In this document: positions 34,972 through 45,671 of the stretch, piece after piece
Numbering within the stretch: the first letter of the stretch is position 1
Layout of the letters: every line of letters begins with the position of its first letter
Made by a program: the position numbers and the translations under genes
Notes under the pieces: model-generated
Told to the model about the DNA's origin: nothing
Database searches by the model: none
What the model saw: the letters and a program-made list of their open reading frames with translations, nothing else
From: Motacilla alba alba
Taxonomy: Eukaryota; Chordata; Aves; Passeriformes; Motacillidae
Length of the DNA: 64,000 bases
Direction of reading: 5' to 3'
NCBI RefSeq assembly: GCF_015832195.1
Contig: NC_052018.1
Coordinates: 68,819,666-68,883,665, forward strand

Positions 34972-37900
34972 CTATGGAAGTAACAGAGGCACATTTAGTG
35001 AAACTTGAAAAAACCACACTGGTTTTCACAGCAGCATAAAAAAGAGAAAAACATCACTTTAGAGCACAAACACAAAAATACACAAATATATAACCTATGA
35101 CATCCAAGACCTGGTTTTAAGCTTGCAATATAGTGAATAGCAGCATACAGTCATATCAACACAGCTATTTCAATCATAAATAATAAAACTCAATTGCATT
35201 TAATGTGAGAATAATTACTGATATCCATATAAACAGTCAAAACCGAGAAAACTACATTTTATTTCTTACATTGCAGCCATTAGTACCTAATGTGAACCCT
35301 AGTATACTTTTCTAAAGAATACTTCATTATTTAGACAAAGAAAACTATCTAACTTTTAATTATTTATGGGAAATTAGGTACTCCCTGTTAATGGCCATAT
35401 CATGGTACTCTTCCAAACTTGTATGAGTGTACACTATTCAGTTTCACCATTAAACTGCAAATCAGCCCTTTTCAGTAATATACAGACAGCTGCATTTTGA
35501 AGGCATATATATTCAGTAATATATATATATATTTTAATCGGTTTTTACGAATTCTAGAGGATTATCCTATCTTACATCAAGTTTACACAAGCACACCTGC
35601 TTCCCAAGAGAAACAAGCTATAGAATTCAGAAAAAGAAAATTATTGTGTCTGAAATTTACTGCCATCTACAGCACAAAATTTTTGAAAAAAAATAGAAGC
35701 AATTTGAAAACATGCCTACATTTGTTTTCCAAAAATAACTTATGCACTGTCTGCAGGAGATAGTTCATGATGCATACTAAGAACAGAGCACTAACTTTTT
35801 AACTAGGGCATCCAACTTTTGTAAACATGGAAGACTTAACCAGCACTACGTTACCAGGAAGAAGCTGAAGGCATATGGTTTTATCAGAAGCAGAAATAAT
35901 AAAATCTCAGTAATTTTTCTACGAGTGAATTTTCATGCACATATCTCCCCAACCCCTGAGGAAAAATAAAACACCAACACTTTCAAAACTCTATATATGA
36001 AAAATTACTTTGTGATACTGCCAAATGAAAATATCGCAACTGAGAGTTAGTATAAAATCAATTGCAGAAAGGGACAATTATTTAATAGCAGGGATAACAA
36101 AACATTTAAAAAGCTACCAATGAAGAGTGAATATTTCATCCGCTTAAAAAATACTACTTGAGACCAGATGCCTTTTAGACACTAAAATTTTGGCAAATAT
36201 AGGTTATGGAAATCAATGCAAGGCTGACTGCTGACAGAAATATGTATTGGTCTTTGATGAATACACAGTAGGTCAAATGATCAAAATGTCTTTTCTGGCC
36301 CTGGGCTTTAAGGATCTATGAGTTCCACTTCTCCACGATAGCTAATTTCAGGACTGAAGAACCAAATATAAATTACATGTGATTCTCATACAGGCTTGGT
36401 CCAGAACAGAAACTTGGGGGCAGAACATATTGTTGCTATTCATTAATACAGTAAATGTTTCATAGTAAGAAGGTTATTCTTAAAACGCCATTGCAGAGAC
36501 TTATCAAGATGCAGCCTGGATTGTGGAAGCAAAAAAAGGCCATGATTTTCAATATGCAACAACCTAAAGTTCTTCCATGTTTGAGAGGTATGTGTATGTT
36601 ACACAATATTATCAGCAAAGAAAGAAGACACAAATATTTTCAAATCTACCAGCCACATCCATAACAGATAAAAAAATCTGCAGATACATTTGTGGTCTGA
36701 CCTAATTTTTTTGGCAGAACTTGAGAACCACAAACAACTGTTCATTTTTTCTGTTGTTACATTTCTGACTGAAAAGTTTGCAGTGGGTAGAAGAATAATT
36801 TTGATTTTCAGTAATTCTTTGTTTCTTCCCTAAAAGTGACCTTAAGTACAAAAGCTATCTTGGTTAGCTCATTATTTTCAGGTTCTTCTCTAATAATACT
36901 TTTTCTGTCAAACTCAGTCACGACACTTGTAATGATACCATTAATTATGCATCATTGTTCCAAAGTAATTTTCACTACACACAAGGGGCTAAGTAGCAGC
37001 TTCTTTCCTAAGATGCCACTCCAGTTGATATGCTATTATTTATTAATAAAATCCATTCCTATTTTGATTGGAAAATTCTTTTGAAATGTAAAATTCTATT
37101 ATTTTCCAAGTACCAAGCTACAATGCCTTAAAACTGCAAAAACTTTGGATGATGTAGTTGACTCATTAAATTATCTCTCTTGTCTGCTAAGGTGCTTTAG
37201 AAAACCTGCTCATAACATTATAGTGGAAGGAACTGTCAATCCGAGGAGCCTTTCCCAGTTTCCAGGCTGTTCTCTAGTTCAGCACTACTCAATAAACTCT
37301 CAAAAATGAAAAGACAAAAAAAAAATCTTCTCAGCAAGGTGAAATCACAGTAAAATCTCCTTTCAAGAAGTTCAGGACTGTCCAGCTGTAGGACTACCCA
37401 TTCTAAGTGATATCTCGGAATCTTTTCAGAAAAGTCAAAACTTGTGAAAAAGATTAAGAAAAAAAGAGAACAAGCTATCATTATTCTGATTTTGCTGAGC
37501 TAACCCAGTCTGAAGAGAGAATAAGGTATTTGTAGAATCAAGAGTAAAAAAATGCTTCAGATACTAAATTCAGCTTTATCCAACACTAAAATCTTCATGC
37601 ATAAATTACTATTAACAATTAGATCCAAAGTAAGCCAAGAACATTTTAAAGATGAATACCTGAGAAAATACATCACATGCAAACATGGAATGTGATTCTG
37701 CAAGTTTTGCAATAATCAGTCCTAATGTATGCAAAAAAAAAATCACTACATAAAAAATGTCTTGTTTTACATGTATGGCAAAAAACTTATTTAAAAATCT
37801 TCTTCACCTCTAAAGTACCTCTGAACTTTTAAAAACTCATAATAAAAACCTGGCTGAAAAAAAAAAAAACAAAAAAAACCAAAAACAAATCAAAAATCAA

Positions 37901-38311
37901 AAATTAGGAATCCTGTTACTTAAATCTCTCAGACTGTTCTTACACTACCACAGAGGAATTACAAATCCAGATGACTGTTGTACTTCAATTTTTGCAGCTT
38001 TGAAGTTTTAAATAAAATTTTCATAGTTACTATGAACACACAGTCCCCCTATCCACTCACCCCCCAAAATCCCAGGCTGAAATGTAAATTATTAGTCTAC
38101 CTGCATTACTTCATACAAACCAATTTTTTCAATGGACATTGTCAGTTTAAATCATATTCTGATATAGGGTACTGTTTCTGTGTGTTCCAAGTCTTAGCTG
38201 AAATAAATTATTCACTTTGCTGCTGTTGAAACCAAATTCACTGGGATTGCAAACACAATTATAACGTTTAAACAAAAGTAATCAACAACCACAAAATACC
38301 CAAGAGAATAC
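34972..38311 (-). other. RYR2: RYR2 intron 20
   Basis: Intron of 3,340 bp. It has a short AT dinucleotide run (about 35516-35534) and an A-rich tract (about 37857-37902). The open frames at 35497-35763, 36455-36664 and 36836-37084 show no domain. No transposon is recognised. Confidence 0.9.
37857..37902 (+). repeat. A-rich low-complexity tract
   Basis: A runs with occasional C and T (AAAAAAAACC, CAAAAACAAATC). This is probably a decayed poly(A) tail or slippage product; no element body is recognisable beside it. Confidence 0.8.
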
Positions 38312-38553
38312 CTGACCACAGATGTAGACCATCAAAGCCATAGGAATATAGGTCATCACCAACACCATTTCCTCCCCATTCCGCTCCTCCCCCTGGGTAG
38401 GGTGAGTAGCCTTCTGTTGAAGCCCAGCCCACTCGTAGGTGAGTTGATTCTGCAGTCACAAAGGGCTCTAGATGGTCCACCATAAGTTCATAGTACCATT
38501 TTCTGTATTGGGCAGAGCCTTCACTAATCCCCAAGAAGATGTTGGGTCGCATG
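38312..38553 (-). CDS. RYR2: RYR2 exon 20 (SPRY1, N-terminal half)
   Basis: Largest exon in the window, 242 bp: one base, 80 codons and one base, about human residues 655-734 with Ser654 and Gly735 split. Acceptor GTTCAAG, donor TCAG/GTATTC. Peptide: [89 protein letters not shown] and [12 protein letters not shown] are SPRY strands; the Gly-rich loop is typical of SPRY1 in ryanodine receptors. The internal Met at its start is not an initiator. Changes from human are few (Leu for Thr in DHLEP, Ala for Glu in GGGAEW, Tyr for Phe in DDLYS). Confidence 0.97.
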
Positions 38554-38702
38554 CTTGAACAGAAAGAATAAAAGTAGTTACTAAAATCTTATCTCATGGA
38601 CAAGATGAACTGCCACGTACATTTCATTGACTGAAATTTCAAGTTAGTTTTGTGTGATTAAAACAACAGAAGTCATTTTACTTCACGGAAATACACAGAT
38701 TA

Positions 38703-39165
38703 CCAGGTTGGAAAAGATTGCAAGGAGCATGTGGTGCAACCTCTCTTGACAAAAAACACAGTCAGGACAAGATGGTCCAGCACACTGTCTTGCTGAATCT
38801 TATACATGTCCAATGTTGGGTAATCCACCCAACAAGATTATTCCAATGAATGATTCTTCTCATTCTGAAAAATGTTACTCTTTTCTCCAATCAAAATTTT
38901 CCCAGGAGATACTTGTACCCATTACCCTTTGGCTTTTCCATGTGACTCCTGGCTGCACCTGTTCCTCTAACTGGAAAAATGGAAAAAAGAGGCAAATTCA
39001 GCTCCAATACTTTTCACTCATACTCCCAAATCTGTATAGTCCTTTTTGACTGTACCAAGGTTTCAGCTCGCTGTGCCATTTATGCCCCCTTGAGAAGAGT
39101 AACAATAGATAGCAATCTGTGCTCTGGACAAACTGAGGCACCCTCTAGGCAACATCTTAGACATT
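38703..39165 (-). mobile_element. Old CR1 LINE fragment (probable)
   Basis: Begins with CAGGTTGGAAAAGATTGCAA and runs through phrases seen in CR1 3' regions in reverse: TTGGGTAATCCACC, TTATTCCAATGAATGATT, CAATCAAAATTTTCCCAGGA and, later, CCTTGAGAAGAGTAACAATA. The order fits a diverged CR1 in minus orientation, but many positions differ from any consensus I can recall, so boundaries and subfamily are uncertain. Confidence 0.5.
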
Positions 39166-40825
39166 AACTCCCAGAAGGCAGTATATTTAGTTATTTATTC
39201 ATTCACTTATGCTGGTGAAAAATGGTCTATACATTGTAAGTTAAAAAAAATGTGTGCTTCAGTAACTGAAACAGTATCCTCACTCAGATGCCAGTAGTAA
39301 TTGGTTTATGTGTTTGAACAATTAGTAGATGTTAAATCCTGCAAAAAAAAATCACAGCTATTCACCAGTTACCAACCTAAGTGTAGTAAGTACATATTGC
39401 AGGTTTAATTTTACATAGCAAACTGCATTCTGTAACACTTATTATCCATTCAAGAGAATAACATTTTAAAAGATACAAAAGTGAAGAGTCATTCTATTTC
39501 AAAATTCTCTTGCACCCCTTCCTTCTTTGTTCCAAGTCTTGTATAACTCAGTAATTTGCAGTGGTTGTAGAAATTCTTAATATCAGTGTGATGCTCCTAC
39601 TGCTACTGGTTTTACAGAACTTCACAAGACTACTTAAAAAAGGCAAGCTACTACTGTACTTACTCAATATCTAGCTGAAGATAAATATGTAGTCATATCT
39701 AAAGGTCATAAAGGAGAAAAAAAAAAGAAAGAAACCTATGCTTTTCTAATCTGATTTTGGGGATAATATTGAATATAGACTCTCATACCAAAAAAAAAAA
39801 AAAATCTGTCTCCAAGCAGTCATTTCTGTGTCAGCTTTGTACTAAGAAAGACATTCAATCTTGAATTAAAACCATAGAGCACAGAAGCATCCAAAATCAA
39901 TACTAGCTATATTTCTTCAATGGCTGATTACCCATATTGCAAAAAATCTTTTAAACTTCTAGACTGAGTGTATGTAGTCTTCACATTCCTCCACTAGATT
40001 GGGTTATTACTTGAATAAATATTTTCTTTTTCCATTCATGCTGACTAATCAAAAAAACTGTAGCTCTAAGCTAGTCTCAGTGTGCTTTCTGGTAGAGGGA
40101 ATACAGGGGGAAGAAGAAAGGCTGGTATGGGTGGTTAAATACAAGTCAGTGTAAAAGCAGACTCTACTGATCTGGTTGCTTATAAAATAACAAGTTTTAT
40201 CAGATAAGACTAATACACTGTCCTTCTAGAAGCATATGGGTTGTCTTTTACAAAATGTTTAAGTATAGACACTATTCACATTGTTCCAAGTCAAAAATAT
40301 AATGTACTTAAAAACAAAATGTGTTTGAGAAATCTAACTTACAGAAAAAAACAGTATTATTTATAAATTATTAGCAAAATCACCAACTGAATCTTTTTAG
40401 CCTGAACAGAGTAGCACCTTGTTATGCTTTTGCCCAGACTTCATAACTTAATCAACCTTATCAGCCAAATTCCTTTGCTCAAAAGAGGCTTGTGAAAAGA
40501 ATTTTCCATGAAAAAATTATGTTAAAAAGCAATACCTTAGAAAGTTCCAGTAATACCTTAGAAAGTTCTTTTGCCAGATATTTTTGGATCAAGGTATACA
40601 TGTCTTTGTCTAACACTAATTTTCTTCAATGATTCCTTGTTCTTATTGAAATTTCAAGAAAATATTTTTTTCCTTATAACTGCAAGAACAAGAATCTTCT
40701 CATTCATACCTTTCTAAGGCAAAGCAAAACTATGGAACAACTAATTTGCTTGTTCTACCACCTTTTTTGGGAAAGTCTATGTTCCTTGTATAAGATCCAA
40801 AGTCATCCCAGAAGCACAATCACAA

Positions 40826-41405
40826 ATTACAGAATCATCGAGGCTGGAAAAGACCCCCATGATCATCAAGTCCAACCTTTGATCAAATATCTTCATTACA
40901 ACTACACCACAGCACTAAATGCCATGTGACGTCATTTCTTCAACACTATTAGGTATGATGACTCCACCACTTCCCTGGGCAGCCTGTTCCAATGCTTAAT
41001 CACCCCTTCCATTAAAAACTTCTTCCTGATGTCCAATCCTCTCCTGGTGCAGCTTGGAGCTGTGTCCTCTTGCCCTGTCACTGGTTGCTTGGGAGAAGAG
41101 GACGACCACCAGCTGGCCACAGCGTCCTTTCAGGGAGTTGTAAAGAGTGATAAGGGGTCTCCTGAGCCTACTCTTCTCCAGAGTAAAAAAACCAGTTTCC
41201 TCAGATACTCCTCGTAAGACTTGTGCTCCAGATCTTTCTTCAGCTCCATTTCTGGGGAAAACATAGCTCCATTGCTGGGCACTGGACACACTCCAGCACC
41301 TCACAGTCCTCCTTGTAGTGAGGGGCCCAAAACTGAACGCAGTATTCCAGGCGTAGCCCCACCAATTCCAAGTTAAGAGAGACAATCAGTTCCCCAGATC
41401 CTTTA
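40826..41405 (-). mobile_element. CR1 LINE fragment, 3' end with partial RT-ORF tail
   Basis: Plus-strand text starts with ACAGAATCATCGAGGCTGGA (the CR1 3' end in reverse) and continues with TCCCTGGGCAGCCTGTTCCA, TTCTTCCTGATGTCC, CTTGCCCTGTCACTGG, GTGATAAGGGGTCTCC and AGTGAGGGGCCCAAAACTGA. Translated on the minus strand, pieces such as [20 protein letters not shown] and VVESS recall the end of CR1 ORF2. It is 5'-truncated near 41405, same strand as RYR2, and inactive. Along with 45502-45638 it carries an atypical insert around CAGCTCCATTTCTGGGG. Confidence 0.9.
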
Positions 41406-42175
41406 GCTTTAAGTAGCCTCCTTATAATATACAGTATAGGTTTTTATAGTTTTCAGCATCTAGTAAATCCTATGAACTCTGAATTATAAGTACTATTTCT
41501 ATATTTCAACTTTCATTATCACGCAATAATTGAGACTTTTAAAAATAAACAAGTTTGAGACAGAAAAAGATCCCACAGATCTTCACAAAGGTCACATTCT
41601 TTGGCCTCAGCATCAATTTAAACTCTGGAAAAACATTTACTTATTAATATTTGTAAATTATACTTTACCAATTTAAGATGGTACAACCTTCATCTTGTTA
41701 TTAATTTCTGCTTGAAGGTAGCTTCTACAAGTGAAAGGAAGGGTGAAGGCACTCTCTAAATATTCTAGGCAGAATCACTAGGCAGTGATAAAGGTGTTTG
41801 GCACTAAATTCTTAATTTTGACCAAAGATCATAATTTTGACCTCAGAAGATCCTAAGTATAAAGGCAATCATAGGACATCAGTTGACAATACTTTGAATG
41901 CACAGTAGATCTAGACCATAATCTTTAGAAAAGACTACAGCTTTGCAGACTTAAAATAGTTTAGGGCAGCTATAGTTTGTGACAACTCTCTCTGAGCTAC
42001 GTTTCAAATTTATTCACTATGGCAAAGGGAATTTAAAATCCTAGTAAGAGTAACAAATCATAACAAAAATTTAGGAAGTAAAAGAGATTTTCTGTAGTGA
42101 CTGGTTTTTTTAAGCACAAGTTAGGTTTTTTTTTCTTTGTTCATAGATAGAGATTTTTTTTATTTTTCTTTGTAC

Positions 42176-42309
42176 CTGCTCACATGGTTGACAAGGCGTG
42201 TCTGTAAGAGCAGATCTCTTCCTGGCAGGAGATTATCACAGATTAGATGCTGATTAGACCGCACAGCTACTCCATGACAAACACAGAGGGAACACAAAAC
42301 ATCCAAAAC
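42176..42309 (-). CDS. RYR2: RYR2 exon 19 (end of RIH domain)
   Basis: Internal exon of 134 bp: 44 codons plus two bases, about human residues 610-653 with Ser654 split. Acceptor TTTTCAG, donor GCAG/GTACAA. Peptide: [44 protein letters not shown], identical to human as remembered. It ends the helical RIH (RYR/IP3R homology) region and leads into SPRY1. The Ser equivalent to human Ser616 is present. The donor is weaker than consensus after GTA. Confidence 0.97.
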
Positions 42310-42691
42310 CTGAAAAAAAAAAAGATTATTTTAATCTTAAATACTTTTTCATTGTCATGGTTAAATGGTTAATTACTTCAGGCAATGAAATCCTCTATAC
42401 CTTGTTACTAGAAGACACGTATGTAATTCATCCAACACAGTAGTTTTATTTTAGAACAATTCTGAAATTCTCCTAACATCAAAAAACATTCTTCCCACTT
42501 ACCTCACAAATTGTTATGTATCAATGTTTTTTGCCAAAAAGAAGGTAATATTTCTCTTTGCTTCTTCAAACTGCTTTTATACATTTTAAGATGAGTTTCA
42601 TTCCTCATGATCAAAACAGCATTTGAAATTAACTTCCACACAGATGAGCTTGCTTTGTTCATCTAAATATACTTGTTTAGTCTTAACCTAC
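42310..42691 (-). other. RYR2: RYR2 intron 18 (382 bp)
   Basis: Short intron with donor GTAGGT and a T-rich run before acceptor TTTTCAG. Nothing else is seen. Confidence 0.92.
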
Positions 42692-42810
42692 CTTATGGTT
42701 TCTTCCGTGCTTGTCCAAAAGACAGATGATTGATTTAATATGTCCTTCCTTAATAATGTTTAGAGCTTCTGGGCTTTCTACCAACACACAGTGTAAAACC
42801 TCTAGAATTC
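42692..42810 (-). CDS. RYR2: RYR2 exon 18 (RIH domain)
   Basis: Internal exon of 119 bp: two bases finishing Gly plus 39 codons, about human residues 571-609. Acceptor CCCCCAG, donor AAG/GTAGGT. Peptide: [39 protein letters not shown]. The alternating hydrophobic pattern fits the armadillo-like helices of the RIH domain shared with IP3 receptors. One change from human is visible (Cys for Ser in SIICLL). Confidence 0.97.
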
Positions 42811-45093
42811 CTGGGGGAAAACAAAAAGAATTATTTCATCAATGTGCATATAATGTCATAACTGTACATAATAGTTTGCAATCTGTTGCTCGCGAACATG
42901 AAATAGTTTCAAAAATCATTTTATATGACAAACAAGCCCAATAAAGCAGCAGTCATTGCCATGAAGAATCATTAGCCTTAAAACATTTCTCTGCAATGGA
43001 GAAATAAAATAAACTCCCATGTGTACTGGACCAAAACAACACCTGCTTTGGGATCTTCTGCCTTTGGGAAAGGGAAATATTGCACATGTAGTTCATCAAT
43101 ACCTGTTGCTACAGCTGTGGCCAAAATGAGAAAAATCAAAGGAGCTGAAGGAAAGCTGAGAAGTAGCCTTCAATCTAGGGATATGCAATTCCTATTAGCA
43201 ATGTACAGTTCTCATAATTCTGTCTTCAGCCCTTTACTCAAGCCACATCTCCAAACATTCAGCTTAATCCTTGCAAACCAAAATCCATAGCATGAGTCTT
43301 CTGCTCTTTGGCACACCCTCTTCCCATTCCAGTAAATTGTAGCACTGCAAACTCCCCTTGATGTGGGAAAAATAGTGGTTTTGTCTAATGGTTCTGTCTC
43401 AGTGAGAGTACTCTGGCCCTTCTTTGATCCTAGTGAGGAAGAGAACATCAGCTGCTACAGATAACCTACAGCACCATCACCATTTATCCCCATATTATTT
43501 AATGTTTTTTCCAGAGGTCTGAGGGACATAGGCTGTCATCACTAATAAAGAGTAGGGATTACTCAAGGACTAAAATGTAGAAAAGGTGAAAGACAATAGA
43601 TAAGTGAGAATTTGATTCATCCAGTAAACAGGTTTCAAACAAAGTGTGTTGATTAATATATTCATAGACAAAATCATGCATATATAAAGAGAAAATGCAG
43701 GTAGATAATGAGCTAGGGGTGAACTCCCAAAGTTATTCTAGAGCCCTGCAGGTTTAAGCACAAGAAGCCTTAACTAGAAATAAAACAACATACTAAACCT
43801 GAATTTGGCAGTGGTATGATCTGTGCTGCAATAGACGTGCACTTCCATTATTCCACCATTCTATGAATACTGTCAGTAACAATATTGTTAAAAAGGATAA
43901 AAACCTAAGAGTCATGAGAGCCAGCTAAAAGAGCAGATGCTTTGTAGTAACATAGCAGTAGCACAGTCCACCCAGCCTACCAACTAGATGAGGTCAGGGG
44001 TCACTGATTATGGTAAACCCAGGGAGGTTAGTAAAGTGTTCCAAAAGGACCCTTAATCTAGCGGGAGAATCTAGAACAATATCAACAATTTTGTGTGTCA
44101 CAGTGATCTGGTAATTCACAAAAATCATCATTCAAAATTACCATTCAAAATATGGTAACTGGACCTTTGCCATCTCTCATTATAGCACTGAAACACACTT
44201 TATCCATATAAATATAATCCAGTATTAAATGCACCACATAAGTGTGGCAACCATATCCTTGGAATTTTCTGTAGGTAGAGTCATAACCTTTTGTTTTAAA
44301 ATAGTACACAGGATTCATTTTGTAGTCTTAACATTTTCAATAACAGAATTAAAAATCCTTTGAAGATGTAAACATTCAATAATAAATGCATGTTATCAAT
44401 TAGGTCCAGCTGCCCCAGCACCTTCTTGAATTACTATAGCATCTGACTGCTAATTACCAAATATGTTTTGTTCCCTGTGTTTCAGAAAAAAATTGCATGT
44501 GACTGTATGGTATCAGTTCGGACTGATTCACTTTTAGATTATCTATATTAAAGACAATCAGAATTGTTCCAATTTCATTGGAGTTGCTCAAGGCAATAAA
44601 GCAGTAAGCATTTGAATCTAATACAATTAAACAGTACGATATACAGAGTTCATACTAAGGAGAGCAGAAATTTTCCTAATGACCAACAGATGAAAGGAAG
44701 CATGTATATTCAAGACAGTATGTTGACTCCTCTAATGTCATACTGTAGAATACTAGAATAGAATACATGCACTTGAAAAAAATCCTTAAAACCTGGTTTC
44801 ATCTGCTTCTAAAAACCTTTACTTGGAGGATAATCATATTAGAGAAACTTCCCTGTCCAATCATTCAGGAGCTGCTCTGGCACTCACTCTAGCACCACCT
44901 GAGTTTGGACCACGGCCCCTTTAGAACTACATATCCCACATTTGCACAGTCAGACCAGGTTTCATTGCCAGCTCAACCCCAAGTCTCTCATAGCAGAGTC
45001 TCAGATGTCCCAATCCTTAAAATAATTTCACTGTGGTACAATGACTAACAAAATCACTCAAACTGGTGCTACCAGGGACAAATGCCCAAAACG

Positions 45094-45222
45094 GGAACCT
45101 GAGATTATCTCAGCAGGTTAGAGCATGGGGCTAACACCAAGTCTGTGGGTTCAATCTCTGTACAGACCGTTTATGTAAGAGTTGGACACAGTGATCCTTT
45201 TTGGCACCTTTCAACTCAGAAC
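45094..45222 (+). mobile_element. tRNA-Ile-derived SINE with CR1-like tail (TguSINE1-type)
   Basis: The head reads like a worn tRNA-Ile gene: ATCTCAGCAGGTTAGAGC (D-arm and A box), then GGGGCTAACACCAAG (anticodon region and variable loop) and GTGGGTTCAATCTCTGTACA (T-arm, B box). It is followed at once by GAGTTGGACACAGTGATCC and ACCTTTCAACTCAG, which parallel the CR1 3' end (GAGTTGGACTCGATGATCC...CCTTCCAACTCAG). A tRNA-Ile head with a CR1 tail is the published design of TguSINE1, a passerine SINE mobilised by CR1 machinery. The tRNA part has too many changes to be a working tRNA gene. Boundaries are approximate. Confidence 0.75.
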
Positions 45223-45501
45223 TGCCTGTGAGTGTATGGGCTCCTGGACTTTTATACTCTTACAGTCTAAGCATGCAGAAATCTGAGGGTCCTTGACTCC
45301 TGCTGTGTCTCTGAGTGTCAGCTGCCTGGGCTACAGGTTCCTTTGTTACGCTAAGAGTCAGCAGTTCAAGGCTTCTCATCTCACCCAGAGCTCAACCAGC
45401 AGCTCAACTGCAGGCTGCAAACAGAGCCTCCTGCACTGAATGTATTCCTCAACATCAGATTACTAACCTGCTCTATTCTACTTTTTTACCTATGTAAAAA
45501 A

Positions 45502-45638
45502 AAGTGATAAGGTCTCTCCTGAGCCTACTCTTCTCCAGAGTAAACAAACCAGTTTCCTCAGATACTCCTCATAAGCCTTGTGCTCCAGATCCTTCCCCAG
45601 CTCCATTTCTGGGGAACACATTGCTCCATTGCTGGGAG
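45502..45638 (-). mobile_element. CR1 LINE internal fragment
   Basis: About 137 bp matching, in the same orientation, 41143-41279 of the intron 19 CR1 copy: GTGATAAGGTCTCTCCTGAG, CCTACTCTTCTCCAGAGTAA, CCAGTTTCCTCAGATACTCC and CAGCTCCATTTCTGGGGAA. Both the CR1 3' end and the more upstream part are absent, so this is an internal piece and not a simple 5'-truncated copy. Confidence 0.8.
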
Positions 45639-45671
45639 CAATTGCACATTGCACATTGCTCAATTGCTGCT
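45635..45671. repeat. Imperfect palindrome with tandem CACATTG
   Basis: AGCAATTG and CAATTGCT face each other around two copies of CACATTG. The patch begins exactly where the CR1 fragment stops resembling other CR1 sequence, so it may be filler created at a rearrangement junction. Confidence 0.55.

Larger units (their letters stand above)
38554..42175 (-). other. RYR2: RYR2 intron 19
   Basis: Intron of 3,622 bp. It carries two minus-oriented CR1 segments, an old one (38703-39165) and a better preserved one (40826-41405). The rest is AT-rich with nothing recognised. Confidence 0.9.

Noticed and set aside
38312..38552. Internal ATG at the start of exon 20 as an alternative gene start
   Set aside because: The Met is an ordinary residue inside SPRY1, preceded by a splice acceptor that joins exon 19 in frame; no promoter evidence.
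40932..41385. 129-codon minus-strand open frame
   Set aside because: This is CR1 sequence with shifted frames, not a host gene.
43795..43880. Possible CR1 3' end (CCACCATTCTATGAATAC)
   Set aside because: Only the ATTCTATGA word matches; the preceding sequence does not follow CR1, so support is too weak.
45100..45170. Possible functional tRNA-Ile gene
   Set aside because: The A and B boxes are degraded, the acceptor stem does not pair well, and a CR1-like tail follows; a SINE explains it better.
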